Source: Sphingobacteriales bacterium (GTDB lineage: Bacteria; Bacteroidota; Bacteroidia; Chitinophagales; Chitinophagaceae). Taken from it: DNA of 40,126 nt. Location of the stretch: the NCBI GenBank assembly GCA_900299255.1, contig OMJB01000029.1, positions 1 to 40,126 of the forward strand, given 5' to 3'. Positions 17,537 through 25,264 of the stretch are shown piece after piece (position 1 is the stretch's first letter; every line of letters starts with the position of its first letter). Made by a program: the position numbers and the translations under genes. The notes beneath the pieces were generated by a model that worked only from the letters and a program-made list of their open reading frames with translations, did no database searches and was not told the DNA's origin.

Positions 17537-17998
17537 ATGAATATCATAAAAACTGATGTTGTAGACGCAAAATTTAACCCGCTCTGGAATGATTTACCGG
17601 CTGCCATTGCAGGCCTGGGCACCAAACCGGTGCTGGTAGTGGCAAATGAAGCGGCGCCCGGTAGTGCCGAATTTCAACAACAGCAGAAAATGATAGATGC
17701 TTGCCATCTTACTGATGACAAATACAATTTAATAAGGCTAAAGCCAGGTGAGTTACTTTCATGGAGCAAACTGCGGGATGCGCTCCAGCCAAAAATTGTA
17801 TTCCTGATAGGTATTTTGCCTGCACAACTGGGTGTCTCGGCATTGTTTGTCCTCAATAATCCCAACAATTTCGATAACAGTATATGGCTGCCCACCTTAA
17901 CCACTGGGGAACTGGAGCAACACAAAGAGCTGAAACAGCAGTTATGGAACAATGGTATGATGCCATTGCTGAAGGTTAAAACCATTATTGATTTCTAG
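17537..17998 (+). CDS. Conserved hypothetical protein upstream of recQ
   Basis: A 153-residue soluble protein with no signal peptide or membrane segment. A predicted alpha/beta pattern is visible: KPVLVVANEA, a helix, PKIVFLIGI, then NSIWLPTLTTGELEQHKELKQQLWNNGM near the end. The end part recalls small Bacteroidota proteins that I associate loosely with the DNA polymerase III psi type, but I cannot confirm that. It lies 21 bases upstream of recQ on the same strand, so a shared transcript and a DNA-metabolism link are possible. The start is ATG at 17537, divergent from ilvE. Confidence 0.7.
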   Translation: MNIIKTDVVDAKFNPLWNDLPAAIAGLGTKPVLVVANEAAPGSAEFQQQQKMIDACHLTDDKYNLIRLKPGELLSWSKLRDALQPKIVFLIGILPAQLGVSALFVLNNPNNFDNSIWLPTLTTGELEQHKELKQQLWNNGMMPLLKVKTIIDF

Positions 17999-18019
17999 CC
18001 CGGCTAATCAAAACTGTCA

Positions 18020-19918
18020 TTGAAAACACCTGAGCAAATACTCTCTGAATACTGGGGCTACAATGATTTCAGGCCGTTGCAGAAAGAGATTATTTCCAGC
18101 ATACTTGATGGAACCGATACCCTGGCGCTGTTGCCTACCGGCGGCGGAAAATCAGTTTGCTTTCAGGTTCCGGCATTGATCAGGGAAGGCGTTTGCCTCG
18201 TCATTTCACCGCTGATTGCGCTCATGCAGGATCAGGTGCAACGCCTGAAAAAGCTGAATATCCCCGCCGAAAGTATCCACTCAGGCCTGCACCATATTGA
18301 TGTCAGGCGTATACTGGACAACACCATTAACAGCGGCTACAAACTGCTGTATGTTTCGCCCGAAAGGCTACAGACAGATTTGTTCAGAGATTATCTGGAA
18401 GACATGGAGCTGAGCCTTATTGCTATTGATGAAGCCCACTGTATTTCACAATGGGGGCACGACTTCAGGCCCAGCTATCTGAAAATTGCAGATATCCGCC
18501 CTATGTTTCCCGATGTGCCTGTACTGGCGCTGACAGCAACAGCCACACCCGATGTGCAGCAGGATATTGCAGTGCAACTGCAGCTCACGAAACCAGCAGT
18601 CTTCAGGCAAAGTTTTGCCAGAACCAATATTCACTATGGCATCAGGTACAGCGAAAACAAGAACGGCGATACTTTAAGTGCGCTTACCAAATCTTCCAGC
18701 ATCATATACTGCCGCAGCCGCAAACAGACAGAGGCTGTGAGCCGGTTCCTCAACCAGTCGGGCGTAGCTGCAACTGCTTACCATGCGGGTATGATGCGGC
18801 CTGTACGAGAAAAAGCGCAGGAACTGTGGATGAACAATACTGCCCCTGCCATGGTGGCTACCACCGCCTTTGGTATGGGTATTGACAAACCCGATGTGCG
18901 CATGGTACTGCATTACGATGCGCCCGAGCATCCCGAAGCCTATTATCAGGAAGCCGGCAGAGCCGGACGTGACGGCAAACCTTCTGTTGCACTGGGGCTG
19001 TATAACAACACCGACATCAAGCGGCTGCAGGAGAGTATTACATTGCAATTCCCGCCCGAAGCCTACCTGCGGCAGGTGTATCAGGCTGTGGTAGAATACC
19101 TGCAGGTGCCTATAGGCAACGAGCCAGACCAGTACTTCCCTTTTGAGCTGGTTGACTTTTGCCAGAAGTTTGGCCTGAAACCCAATGAAGCCATCCATGC
19201 ACTGAAACTGCTGGAGCGCGAAGGGCTCTGGACACTGAGCGAAGCCGTCTATAGCCCCGCAACATTGTTGTTCACCACCGACCGATCTACCCTCGACGAC
19301 CTATCCCACACTCAGCCTGCACTGGCCTACCTCACCATTGGCCTGCTCAGAATGTACAATACCGTATTTCATTTCCCTACCCATGTGCGCGAAACTGCGA
19401 TTGCCCGCCAGCTAAAAATGGATAAAGAAGACGTGATCAGTGAGCTGGAACAGCTGCACCGAATGGGCGTGCTGGAGTACAAAAAACCCGGCGATGGCCC
19501 CCAGCTGTTTTTTCATCACTACCGGGTAGACAGCCGCCATCTGCTCATCAACCTGAAAAGGATCGAAGTGCTGCGCCAGCGGCACATAAAGCGTACTGAG
19601 GCCATGATTGCTTTTCTGGAAAACCAGGAAACCTGCCGGGAGCGCCTGCTGCTCACCTATTTTGGCGAAACCGTATTGCATGACTGCGGCCACTGCGACA
19701 ACTGCGCAAAGAAACAAAGTACGCCACCCGACAGGCAGCAACTGCAAAAGGAGCTTCTGGAACTGATAGGCATATCTGCCCCTATACGGATAGATCAGGT
19801 ACTAGCCGGCTACCCTGCCCCGCTCAAAGATACAGTACTAGCCCTGCTGCGTACCCTGCTAGATGAACATCTGATCACAGTTGCCGATGGCTATTTGCAG
19901 CCAGCCGCCCAGCACTGA
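18020..19918 (+). CDS. recQ: RecQ-family ATP-dependent DNA helicase
   Basis: A 632-residue 3'-5' DNA helicase of the RecQ family, acting in repair and recombination. All helicase motifs are intact: I LLPTGGGKS (residues 37-45), Ia VISPLIALMQDQ, II IDEAHCISQWGHDFRPSY, III LTATATP, IV IIYCRSRKQTE, V TTAFGMGIDKPDVR and VI QEAGRAGRDG. The RQC zinc site is visible near residues 535-570 (CRERLLL ... DCGHCDNC). A winged-helix part follows (about 575-630). A C-terminal HRDC domain is missing, as in many shorter RecQ proteins. The start is TTG (18020); no ATG fits the conserved N-terminus. It is likely co-transcribed with the small gene upstream. Confidence 0.93.
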   Translation: MKTPEQILSEYWGYNDFRPLQKEIISSILDGTDTLALLPTGGGKSVCFQVPALIREGVCLVISPLIALMQDQVQRLKKLNIPAESIHSGLHHIDVRRILDNTINSGYKLLYVSPERLQTDLFRDYLEDMELSLIAIDEAHCISQWGHDFRPSYLKIADIRPMFPDVPVLALTATATPDVQQDIAVQLQLTKPAVFRQSFARTNIHYGIRYSENKNGDTLSALTKSSSIIYCRSRKQTEAVSRFLNQSGVAATAYHAGMMRPVREKAQELWMNNTAPAMVATTAFGMGIDKPDVRMVLHYDAPEHPEAYYQEAGRAGRDGKPSVALGLYNNTDIKRLQESITLQFPPEAYLRQVYQAVVEYLQVPIGNEPDQYFPFELVDFCQKFGLKPNEAIHALKLLEREGLWTLSEAVYSPATLLFTTDRSTLDDLSHTQPALAYLTIGLLRMYNTVFHFPTHVRETAIARQLKMDKEDVISELEQLHRMGVLEYKKPGDGPQLFFHHYRVDSRHLLINLKRIEVLRQRHIKRTEAMIAFLENQETCRERLLLTYFGETVLHDCGHCDNCAKKQSTPPDRQQLQKELLELIGISAPIRIDQVLAGYPAPLKDTVLALLRTLLDEHLITVADGYLQPAAQH

Positions 19919-19955
19919 TTATTGCTACCATCCGCAGCCTTTACAACAATTTCGA

Positions 19956-19985
19956 TTGTACTTACGTTTTGGTTTTTTACTTTTG
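19956..19985 (+). promoter_or_regulatory. Promoter of the Gfo/Idh/MocA gene, very close to the start codon
   Basis: TTG at 19956-19958, exactly 19 bases, then TACTTTTG at 19978-19985, which fits TAnnTTTG. The ATG at 19993 is only 7 bases downstream, so the transcript would be leaderless or nearly so. Confidence 0.6.
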
Positions 19986-19992
19986 AGCAATA

Positions 19993-21006
19993 ATGGCCGG
20001 AAAAATCAAATTTGCAATTGTCGGGTTCGGGAACATTGGTTGCCGCCATGCCGAGCAGATTGCCCTGAACCCAGAAACCGAATTAGTTGCGGTTTGCGAT
20101 GTCAATCCGGCTATAGCCTCTAAATTGCCAGAGGGCACAGCCTTTTACACCGGCCTCTCTGAAATGCTGGCCGCCACGCCTGCCGAGGTGCTCTGCGTAT
20201 GCACCCCTAACTACCTGCACGAGCCGCACACCATAGCCGGCCTCACTGCAGGAATGCATACAGTTGTTGAAAAGCCAATGGCCATAAGCGTGCAGGAATG
20301 CAATAATATGATAGCCGCGGCCGAAAAAACAGGTAAAACCATTTTTGCCGTAAAACAGAACCGGTACAACCCGCCTGTACAAGAAGTAAAGAAACTCATG
20401 ACCGCAGGCGACTTAGGTAGTATCTACATGATACAGGTAAACTGCTTCTGGAACCGTGGCGATGCCTACTATGCCGGCAGCGACTGGCGCGGCAAAAAAG
20501 AAAAAGACGGTGGCTGCCTTTTTACACAGTTCAGCCACTTTGTAGATATACTGTACTACCTCAACGGCCCGGTAGGGGCTGCACAGGGCTGGGTACATAA
20601 CTATGCACACCAGCATAATACTGAGGTGGAAGACACCGGAAGCTTTGTGCTCAGGGCCGATAACAATGCCATCATCAATTTCAATTTTACCACCTGCTCC
20701 TATGCCCGCAATATGGAGGGCTCCCTAACCATATTTGCCGAAAAAGGCACAGTGAAGATTGGCGGCCAATACCTCAATACGATTGAATACCAGCAGCTCG
20801 AAGCCGCAGCCATACCCAACATCTACATCTCGGCAAAATCAAATGACTACGGGCTATACCAGGGATCTATGAGCAACCACGACAAAGTAATTCAAAACGT
20901 GGTAGACTATCTACACCACAACCAGCCCGTTATGACCAGTGCCGCCGAAGGCAGAGATGTGGTAGCAATAATAGAGCAGATGTACAGGGGGGCTGTGAGG
21001 GTATAA
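19993..21006 (+). CDS. Gfo/Idh/MocA family oxidoreductase, WlbA/WbpB-like
   Basis: A 337-residue NAD-dependent sugar dehydrogenase. The Rossmann motif IVGFGNIGCRHAE is at residues 9-21, EKP at 93-95, and the catalytic His in TQFSHFVDILYYL (H182). RGDAYYAGSDWRGKKEKDGG, EVEDTGSFVLR, NMEGSLTIFAEKGTVKIGG and QYLNTIEYQ match the pattern of UDP-N-acetylglucosaminuronate 3-dehydrogenase (WlbA/WbpB), used to make amino-sugar acids for surface polysaccharides. That substrate is an inference; only the family is certain. No other sugar-nucleotide gene is adjacent. A promoter sits just ahead of the ATG, so it is probably separate from recQ. Confidence 0.88.
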   Translation: MAGKIKFAIVGFGNIGCRHAEQIALNPETELVAVCDVNPAIASKLPEGTAFYTGLSEMLAATPAEVLCVCTPNYLHEPHTIAGLTAGMHTVVEKPMAISVQECNNMIAAAEKTGKTIFAVKQNRYNPPVQEVKKLMTAGDLGSIYMIQVNCFWNRGDAYYAGSDWRGKKEKDGGCLFTQFSHFVDILYYLNGPVGAAQGWVHNYAHQHNTEVEDTGSFVLRADNNAIINFNFTTCSYARNMEGSLTIFAEKGTVKIGGQYLNTIEYQQLEAAAIPNIYISAKSNDYGLYQGSMSNHDKVIQNVVDYLHHNQPVMTSAAEGRDVVAIIEQMYRGAVRV

Positions 21007-21101
21007 TACAATTGTTGACAGTAGAACTCCAAAATATAACGCGCAGCGTAGTATCTTGACGACACTGTCGCGAAGGCTAATCTCTGACTAGCGAACACTC
21101 C

Positions 21102-21122
21102 CTATTCCCAATTCTAAATTCC
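21102..21122. repeat. Short heptanucleotide repeat patch (3 units)
   Basis: CTATTCC, CAATTCT and AAATTCC in exact 7-base register. It has the same consensus (YAATTCC and its complement) as the longer arrays at 21683 and 37094. Confidence 0.6.
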
Positions 21123-21196
21123 CACCGACAAACCTTTTCCCATCACAGGCCCGCTCCCCTATCATAGGCCGCATTCGTCCTGTCATAAATGTTCAA

Positions 21197-21228
21197 TTTT
21201 GCCTTTTCAATGTACCCTGCTATCTTTA
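21197..21228 (+). promoter_or_regulatory. Promoter-like site in the long intergenic region
   Basis: TTTTG (21197-21201), exactly 19 bases, then TATCTTTA (21221-21228), one base from TAnnTTTG. Downstream there is only a 25-codon frame starting at 21238, so if active it would make a small RNA or a very small protein. Confidence 0.4.
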
Positions 21229-21237
21229 CAAAAGAGG

Positions 21238-21315
21238 ATGAGACAATTTATTGCCAGCAAATCTGCGGGTGCTAAAATTTCCTCCAAAACCAGAAGTATC
21301 ACTACAATAAATTGA
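21238..21315 (+). CDS. Possible 25-residue small ORF
   Basis: ATG at 21238 after AAAGAGG, then 25 codons (MRQFIASKSAGAKISSKTRS... ending TTIN) and TGA. The peptide would be basic and Ser-rich. It sits right behind promoter-like boxes, but the leader would be only a few bases and no homologue is known to me. Weak support. Confidence 0.15.
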   Translation: MRQFIASKSAGAKISSKTRSITTIN

Positions 21316-21351
21316 TTTTCAACTAATTAAGCCACTTTCGGTTTTTCCACC

Positions 21352-21371
21352 ACCGGAAGTAACCGGAAGTA
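21352..21371. repeat. 10-bp direct tandem repeat
   Basis: ACCGGAAGTA occurs twice back to back in the gene-free stretch. No function can be assigned. Confidence 0.6.
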
Positions 21372-21637
21372 ATCCCGCAATTTGCTACTGGTCCTAAAAG
21401 ACAGAAAACAACTGGCACAATTATTATTATATTTTTTAAACTAACAGCAAAAATCCACGAAATCAGTGTATTCCTCACCAATCCGTGATTCAGACCACGC
21501 AATAGAAGCAGTTAACAAAAATCAGGATTATCTAACCAAAGTGTAAACCTATTTCAGGACGATGCAAATAGCAAATAAACTTCTACCACATGTATCCACT
21601 TTTAAAAATCACTAAGAGTAAAAGAAACACCGCACAC

Positions 21638-21660
21638 AAAAAAACCGCCCCAAAGGGCGG
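21638..21660 (-). terminator. Rho-independent terminator for the small secreted protein gene
   Basis: CCGCCC (21645-21650), loop CAAA, GGGCGG (21655-21660). On the minus strand the stem is followed by seven T residues (21638-21644). It lies about 110 bases after the stop at 21771, so the heptamer array would be in the 3' untranslated part of the message. Confidence 0.88.
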
Positions 21661-21682
21661 CCGCACTCAACAAACTGACTGC

Positions 21683-21766
21683 TAAATACTAACAACTAAT
21701 TCCTATCTACTAACTACTAACTACCAACCACCAATTCCTAATTCCAAATACCCAACTCCCAATACC
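21683..21766 (-). repeat. Heptanucleotide tandem array (12 degenerate units)
   Basis: Twelve consecutive 7-base units in exact register, for example TAACTAC, CAACCAC, CAATTCC, TAATTCC, AAATACC, CAACTCC and CAATACC. On the minus strand the consensus is GGAATTR-like, the same word as the array at 37094-37156. It lies between the stop of the 21771 gene and that gene's terminator, so it would be transcribed. Confidence 0.75.
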
Positions 21767-21770
21767 TACT

Positions 21771-22061
21771 CTACCTGTAATACCCACTTCCGTAACCTCT
21801 TCCGCAATGCCTGTGCCTGCGTTCTTCATATCTTGGCCCGCAACCGTGATGGTGCCTTCCGTAGCCGTAACCGTAGCCATAAGATACTACTGGCACCGGC
21901 GGGCAAAACCTGGGAACCGGAACAAATACCCTGGGCATTGGCGGAGCAGGTACATACCAGCCATGCCTGTGGCCGCGCCATGGTGCTGCACTACTGCTGT
22001 TTACTGCACCTGCTATTAAAAAAACTATCAGCAATCCGGAAACAATCATTTTGGTTTTCAT
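21771..22061 (-). CDS. Small secreted Gly/Tyr/His-rich protein
   Basis: A 96-residue protein. Signal peptide MKTKMIVSGLLIVFLIAGAVNSSSAA. The mature part is low in complexity: WRGHRHGWYVPAPPMPRVF and further Pro/Val-rich residues, then YGYGYGYGRHHHGCG and a closing HRHCGRGYGSGYYR. The His clusters and two Cys could bind metal; that is only an inference. Similar short Gly/Tyr-rich exported proteins are common in Bacteroidota but have no known role. It is a single gene with a terminator downstream. The ATG at 22061 is the only sensible start. Confidence 0.75.
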   Translation of the reverse strand: MKTKMIVSGLLIVFLIAGAVNSSSAAPWRGHRHGWYVPAPPMPRVFVPVPRFCPPVPVVSYGYGYGYGRHHHGCGPRYEERRHRHCGRGYGSGYYR

Positions 22062-22282
22062 AACTTTTTTGTGTTTTGGTTACAGTATATCAAATACAAT
22101 TTTGAAGCCAGAGTTTAATTTGAAACCTGCAAAATTTACGTTTGGCAGTCTTTTAACAATTCGTTTCTTTAACCGAAAATTAAAGTTTCTGGGATATTTT
22201 ACTCTTAAATAAAAATTCCTGCCGGGCAAGAACAACTAGTTATTTAATATTAATTACCTTAGTTGTACTAACCCCTTGTGAA

Positions 22283-23305
22283 TTGAAGCTACTTAAAACC
22301 AACCTGCTATATGTATCCCTATTGTCGCTGATTATTGGTGGTGCATCAACCCTTATTATAGAACATAAGGTAGTAAAAGCCAACCCAGATGCTGACCCCT
22401 CAACAGACAGAGACCCCAGAATATCTGGCGATAATTATACTATAACCGGGTACAACAGTACCTACAAATTCATTCGCCCTATCTTGTCTGTAGAACCAGT
22501 GAATGAATTTGAAAAATACAGTGGGCTTAAAAAGAACATTGAAGATTACATAGCCAATGAAAAGCAGAAGGGCCTTACATCTGCATCTGTATATTTCCGC
22601 GAGTTTACCAAAGGCCAATGGTTTGGCATCAACCTAACTGAAAAATATGACCCGGGCTCACTGCTTAAAGTCGGTGTACTGATTACTTACTTGCGTATGG
22701 CGGAGACTGACAAAGAGCTATTAAAAAAAGAAATTGAATACCATGCAGAAAAAGGTTTTCAGTTGCCTGAAGAGCACTTTCAATCGGAAAGCGTAAGTGA
22801 GGGCGGCAAATATACGATCAACGAACTGCTGCGTTTTATGATTGCATATTCTGACAATAAAGCAACGCTTTTTCTGGAAGACCATATGGATACCACTGTA
22901 TTCAAAAATGAATTCTCAGATATGGGCATGACACCTCCCCGTTTCAGCGACCCTAACTACAGGCTGAATGCAAAAGAATATTCAATGTTGTTCAAGGCTT
23001 TGTTCAATGCCGGGTACCTACGCAAGCGGGCTTCTGAGACTGCCCTTTCACTGCTGTCTGAAAGTGTATTTAAAGAAGGATTACTCAAAGGACTGCCGCA
23101 AAATCTTACTGTAGCGCACAAATTTGGTGAGTTTGGAAACGGCAACATGTCTGAGCTGCACGAATGCGGTATCATTTATTTGGGCAATACACCCTACCTG
23201 CTCAATGTGATGACGCGTGGCAACGACTGGAACCAACTTTCTGATTTCATAGGCCATATCTCTAAAACAGTGTATGATTTCAACTCATCAGCGCAGGTTA
23301 ACTGA
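22283..23305 (+). CDS. Class A beta-lactamase-fold serine hydrolase, membrane-anchored
   Basis: A 340-residue protein with an N-terminal membrane anchor or signal peptide (about residues 6-26) and a penicillin-recognising fold. The active-site elements are in order: S126-x-x-K129 in PGSLLKV, S190-D191-N192 in AYSDNKA, and K280-F-G in AHKFGEF in place of the usual KTG. The lactamase Glu166 loop is not obvious. The family hydrolyses or binds beta-lactams or peptidoglycan peptides. With the altered third box and no resistance-gene context, a cell-wall enzyme is as likely as a lactamase. Start is TTG at 22283. Its last 8 bases overlap the end of the convergent nuclease gene. Confidence 0.85.
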   Translation: MKLLKTNLLYVSLLSLIIGGASTLIIEHKVVKANPDADPSTDRDPRISGDNYTITGYNSTYKFIRPILSVEPVNEFEKYSGLKKNIEDYIANEKQKGLTSASVYFREFTKGQWFGINLTEKYDPGSLLKVGVLITYLRMAETDKELLKKEIEYHAEKGFQLPEEHFQSESVSEGGKYTINELLRFMIAYSDNKATLFLEDHMDTTVFKNEFSDMGMTPPRFSDPNYRLNAKEYSMLFKALFNAGYLRKRASETALSLLSESVFKEGLLKGLPQNLTVAHKFGEFGNGNMSELHECGIIYLGNTPYLLNVMTRGNDWNQLSDFIGHISKTVYDFNSSAQVN

Positions 23306-24125
23306 TCAGGCTCAGCACTTCATTTACTACCACTCCTATACGCCCTTCAGACACTTTTATCTCTGAAAGGAAATTTGAATGTACGGCGAGGTCCTTACAC
23401 AAAATAATGCCTTGCTCCAGCAGCAGCTGCTTTTCCTTTTTAGTTAGCGTAGTGAGGCAGGTAACGGGGTAAATTTTGTACCTGTCTGAAATTTCTTTAA
23501 GGCTATTCTTTACAGGATAATCCCAGCTCAACAGGTGCAACCCTGCGCATTCGCCATACTTTACAGCATCTGTTGTGAATTTTGTATTGGTCACAATCCA
23601 GCCTCTGCACTCCCTGCCCGCCACTTTGTACATGGCACTGATGTCCCTGTACCTTGAATTAACGTAGAGTGGCACTTTGACATCGCAGGGTATAGACTGG
23701 CTATTGTGGTATTTACATTCCACCACACAATATTCTGTTTCATTTTCAGCTACAATATCCACCTCGTGGTTCACACACTGGCCGGCAATGGCCTGATTCA
23801 TTTTGACCTGATAATTCAGATGCCTGAACACCTCTCCCACATATTTCTCAAACGGAAAACCGGAAGGTCCGAGATCCATTATGGCTCGTTTGAGTGTATA
23901 ACGGGAAGCTGAAGGGCTATGCCTTCTTTTCAGCAATTTGAATGCCTTGCTGTAAATCTCCCGCGTTGTCATACCCTCGTGCATACTGGAAACAACCTCG
24001 TTTACCACCTCGTTGATAACAGCTTCTGCCGCACCCGACCTCTGTAGCGAATGTTTCAACTTGTCGGGCGAAAAAGGCACCAGGTCTCCGGTAGACTTAA
24101 TAATATTTATTGATTTTTGCGGCAT
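23298..24125 (-). CDS. ATP-cone domain fused to Mrr-type restriction endonuclease domain
   Basis: A 275-residue protein in three parts. Residues 5-95 are an ATP-cone (IIKSTGDLVPFSPDKL, then RYTLKRAIMDLGPSGFPFEKYV), the nucleotide-sensing module of NrdR and ribonucleotide reductases. Residues about 100-200 are an Mrr-type nuclease with D123 in HEVDIVAE and E136-x-K138 in VVECKYH, and CRGWIVTNTKFT further on. Residues 225-275 are a small helical domain (LTKKEKQLLLEQGIILCKDL). All catalytic residues are present. It should be a DNA nuclease controlled by ATP or dATP; that is inferred from the domains. It is a single gene with no methylase partner. Confidence 0.88.
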   Translation of the reverse strand: MPQKSINIIKSTGDLVPFSPDKLKHSLQRSGAAEAVINEVVNEVVSSMHEGMTTREIYSKAFKLLKRRHSPSASRYTLKRAIMDLGPSGFPFEKYVGEVFRHLNYQVKMNQAIAGQCVNHEVDIVAENETEYCVVECKYHNSQSIPCDVKVPLYVNSRYRDISAMYKVAGRECRGWIVTNTKFTTDAVKYGECAGLHLLSWDYPVKNSLKEISDRYKIYPVTCLTTLTKKEKQLLLEQGIILCKDLAVHSNFLSEIKVSEGRIGVVVNEVLSLIS

Positions 24126-24148
24126 GCGTACTACGGAATGTAACTACT

Positions 24149-24156
24149 CAAAGATA
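24149..24156 (-). promoter_or_regulatory. Bacteroidota -7 box upstream of the ATP-cone nuclease
   Basis: TATCTTTG on the minus strand, an exact TAnnTTTG match, 23 bases before the start codon at 24125. The base run at the expected -33 position is only a partial match. Confidence 0.45.
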
Positions 24157-24221
24157 AGCCCTTTGGTAAAATATAAAATGATCGGCGTCAGGATGAGCAA
24201 TTAACAGCGATTACCTCCTAA

Positions 24222-24253
24222 TTTTGACTGCGTATTAAACGACAATAATTTCG
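24222..24253 (+). promoter_or_regulatory. Promoter of the YdjM-type hydrolase, apparently leaderless
   Basis: TTTTG (24222-24226), exactly 19 bases, then TAATTTCG (24246-24253), one base from TAnnTTTG. The ATG is at 24257, only three bases further, so transcription would begin at or next to the start codon. Confidence 0.5.
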
Positions 24254-24256
24254 GCA

Positions 24257-25264
24257 ATGGACACATTAACCCATATTGTTTTAGGTGCAAGCATTGGCGA
24301 AGCCATGGCCGGTAAGGAACTGGGCAGAAAAGCACTGTTGATAGGCGCGGTTGCCAATAGCCTGCCTGATATTGACTTTGTTGCATCGTTGTGGTTGCCG
24401 GTGAGTACCGACCTTTTGGCCCACCGAGGGTTTACGCACTCCATTTTGTTTATGCTGCTGGCTTCATCGCTGATTGCATCGCTGTGCCGCAGGCTATTCA
24501 GCAGTTCAGGTATTTCGTTTGCCAGATGGGGCCTTTTCTGGGCCCTCCAGATATCAGTACATCTTTTCATTGACTGCTTTAACGTTTATGGCACTGGTAT
24601 ATTCGAGCCATTCAGCCATTACAGGGTATCGTTCAATACCCTTTATGTTGCCGACCCTTTATTTTCTGTATGGCCAGCTATTGCTGCTATAATACTGCTA
24701 GTAAACCGGCGCAAGACGGCTAGTAAATTCTGGGCTTATTTTGGGCTGGGCTGTAGTACAATATACCTGATGACTGCCGTGTTTTTAAAATGGCGAATTG
24801 ATTATACCGCTCAATCAGAAACAATTAGGCTACAGCAGCATCCGGTGCGGTATTTTACTACCCCTACCCCACTCAACAGCCTGCTTTGGTACGTGGTTTC
24901 TGAGAGCGATTCAGGATACAACATAGGCTATAGGTCGGTGTTTGATCAGTCGGAGCATATCGCTTTTCACTATGTTCCTAAAAACACATCATTGATCACA
25001 CCCGGAGCCTATAAAGACGACTTACCTTACCTAAAACGTTTCTCGAACGGTTATTATACCCTCAGCCGGAGAAACGACACACTTTTGTTCAACGATATTA
25101 GATTTGGTGAGATACTGGGCTGGTCGAACCCGGAAAATGGCTTTGTTTTCTACTATTGCCTTCAGTACCCGGATGCCAATAAGCTGATCGTACAAAGAGG
25201 CAGGTTTGCAGGATGGAACCGAGAAAATTTCGGCTTATTTTTAAAAAGAATTAAAGGCATCTAA
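24257..25264 (+). CDS. YdjM/DUF457-type membrane-bound metal-dependent hydrolase
   Basis: A 335-residue protein. The N-terminal half is membrane-embedded, with the family metal-site residues MDTLTHIVLGASIGEA (H6), NSLPDIDF and LLAHRGFTHSILF, then HLFIDCFNVYG and further helices to about residue 185. The C-terminal part (about 190-335) is soluble, with several Trp and Tyr (NPENGFVFYYCLQYPD). YdjM in E. coli is an inner-membrane protein linked to the LexA regulon. The substrate of the family is unknown. The start is ATG 24257. The last 4 bases overlap the convergent phospholipase D gene. Confidence 0.88.
   Translation: MDTLTHIVLGASIGEAMAGKELGRKALLIGAVANSLPDIDFVASLWLPVSTDLLAHRGFTHSILFMLLASSLIASLCRRLFSSSGISFARWGLFWALQISVHLFIDCFNVYGTGIFEPFSHYRVSFNTLYVADPLFSVWPAIAAIILLVNRRKTASKFWAYFGLGCSTIYLMTAVFLKWRIDYTAQSETIRLQQHPVRYFTTPTPLNSLLWYVVSESDSGYNIGYRSVFDQSEHIAFHYVPKNTSLITPGAYKDDLPYLKRFSNGYYTLSRRNDTLLFNDIRFGEILGWSNPENGFVFYYCLQYPDANKLIVQRGRFAGWNRENFGLFLKRIKGI

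Larger units (their letters stand above)
21007..21637. other. Gene-free stretch between the dehydrogenase and the small secreted protein
   Basis: About 630 bases with no convincing gene. It holds a three-unit heptamer patch (21102-21122), a promoter-like pair of boxes (21197-21228) followed by a 25-codon open frame (21238-21315), and a 10-bp tandem repeat (21352-21371). Nothing recognisable was found between 21372 and 21637, which is AT-rich. Confidence 0.7.
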
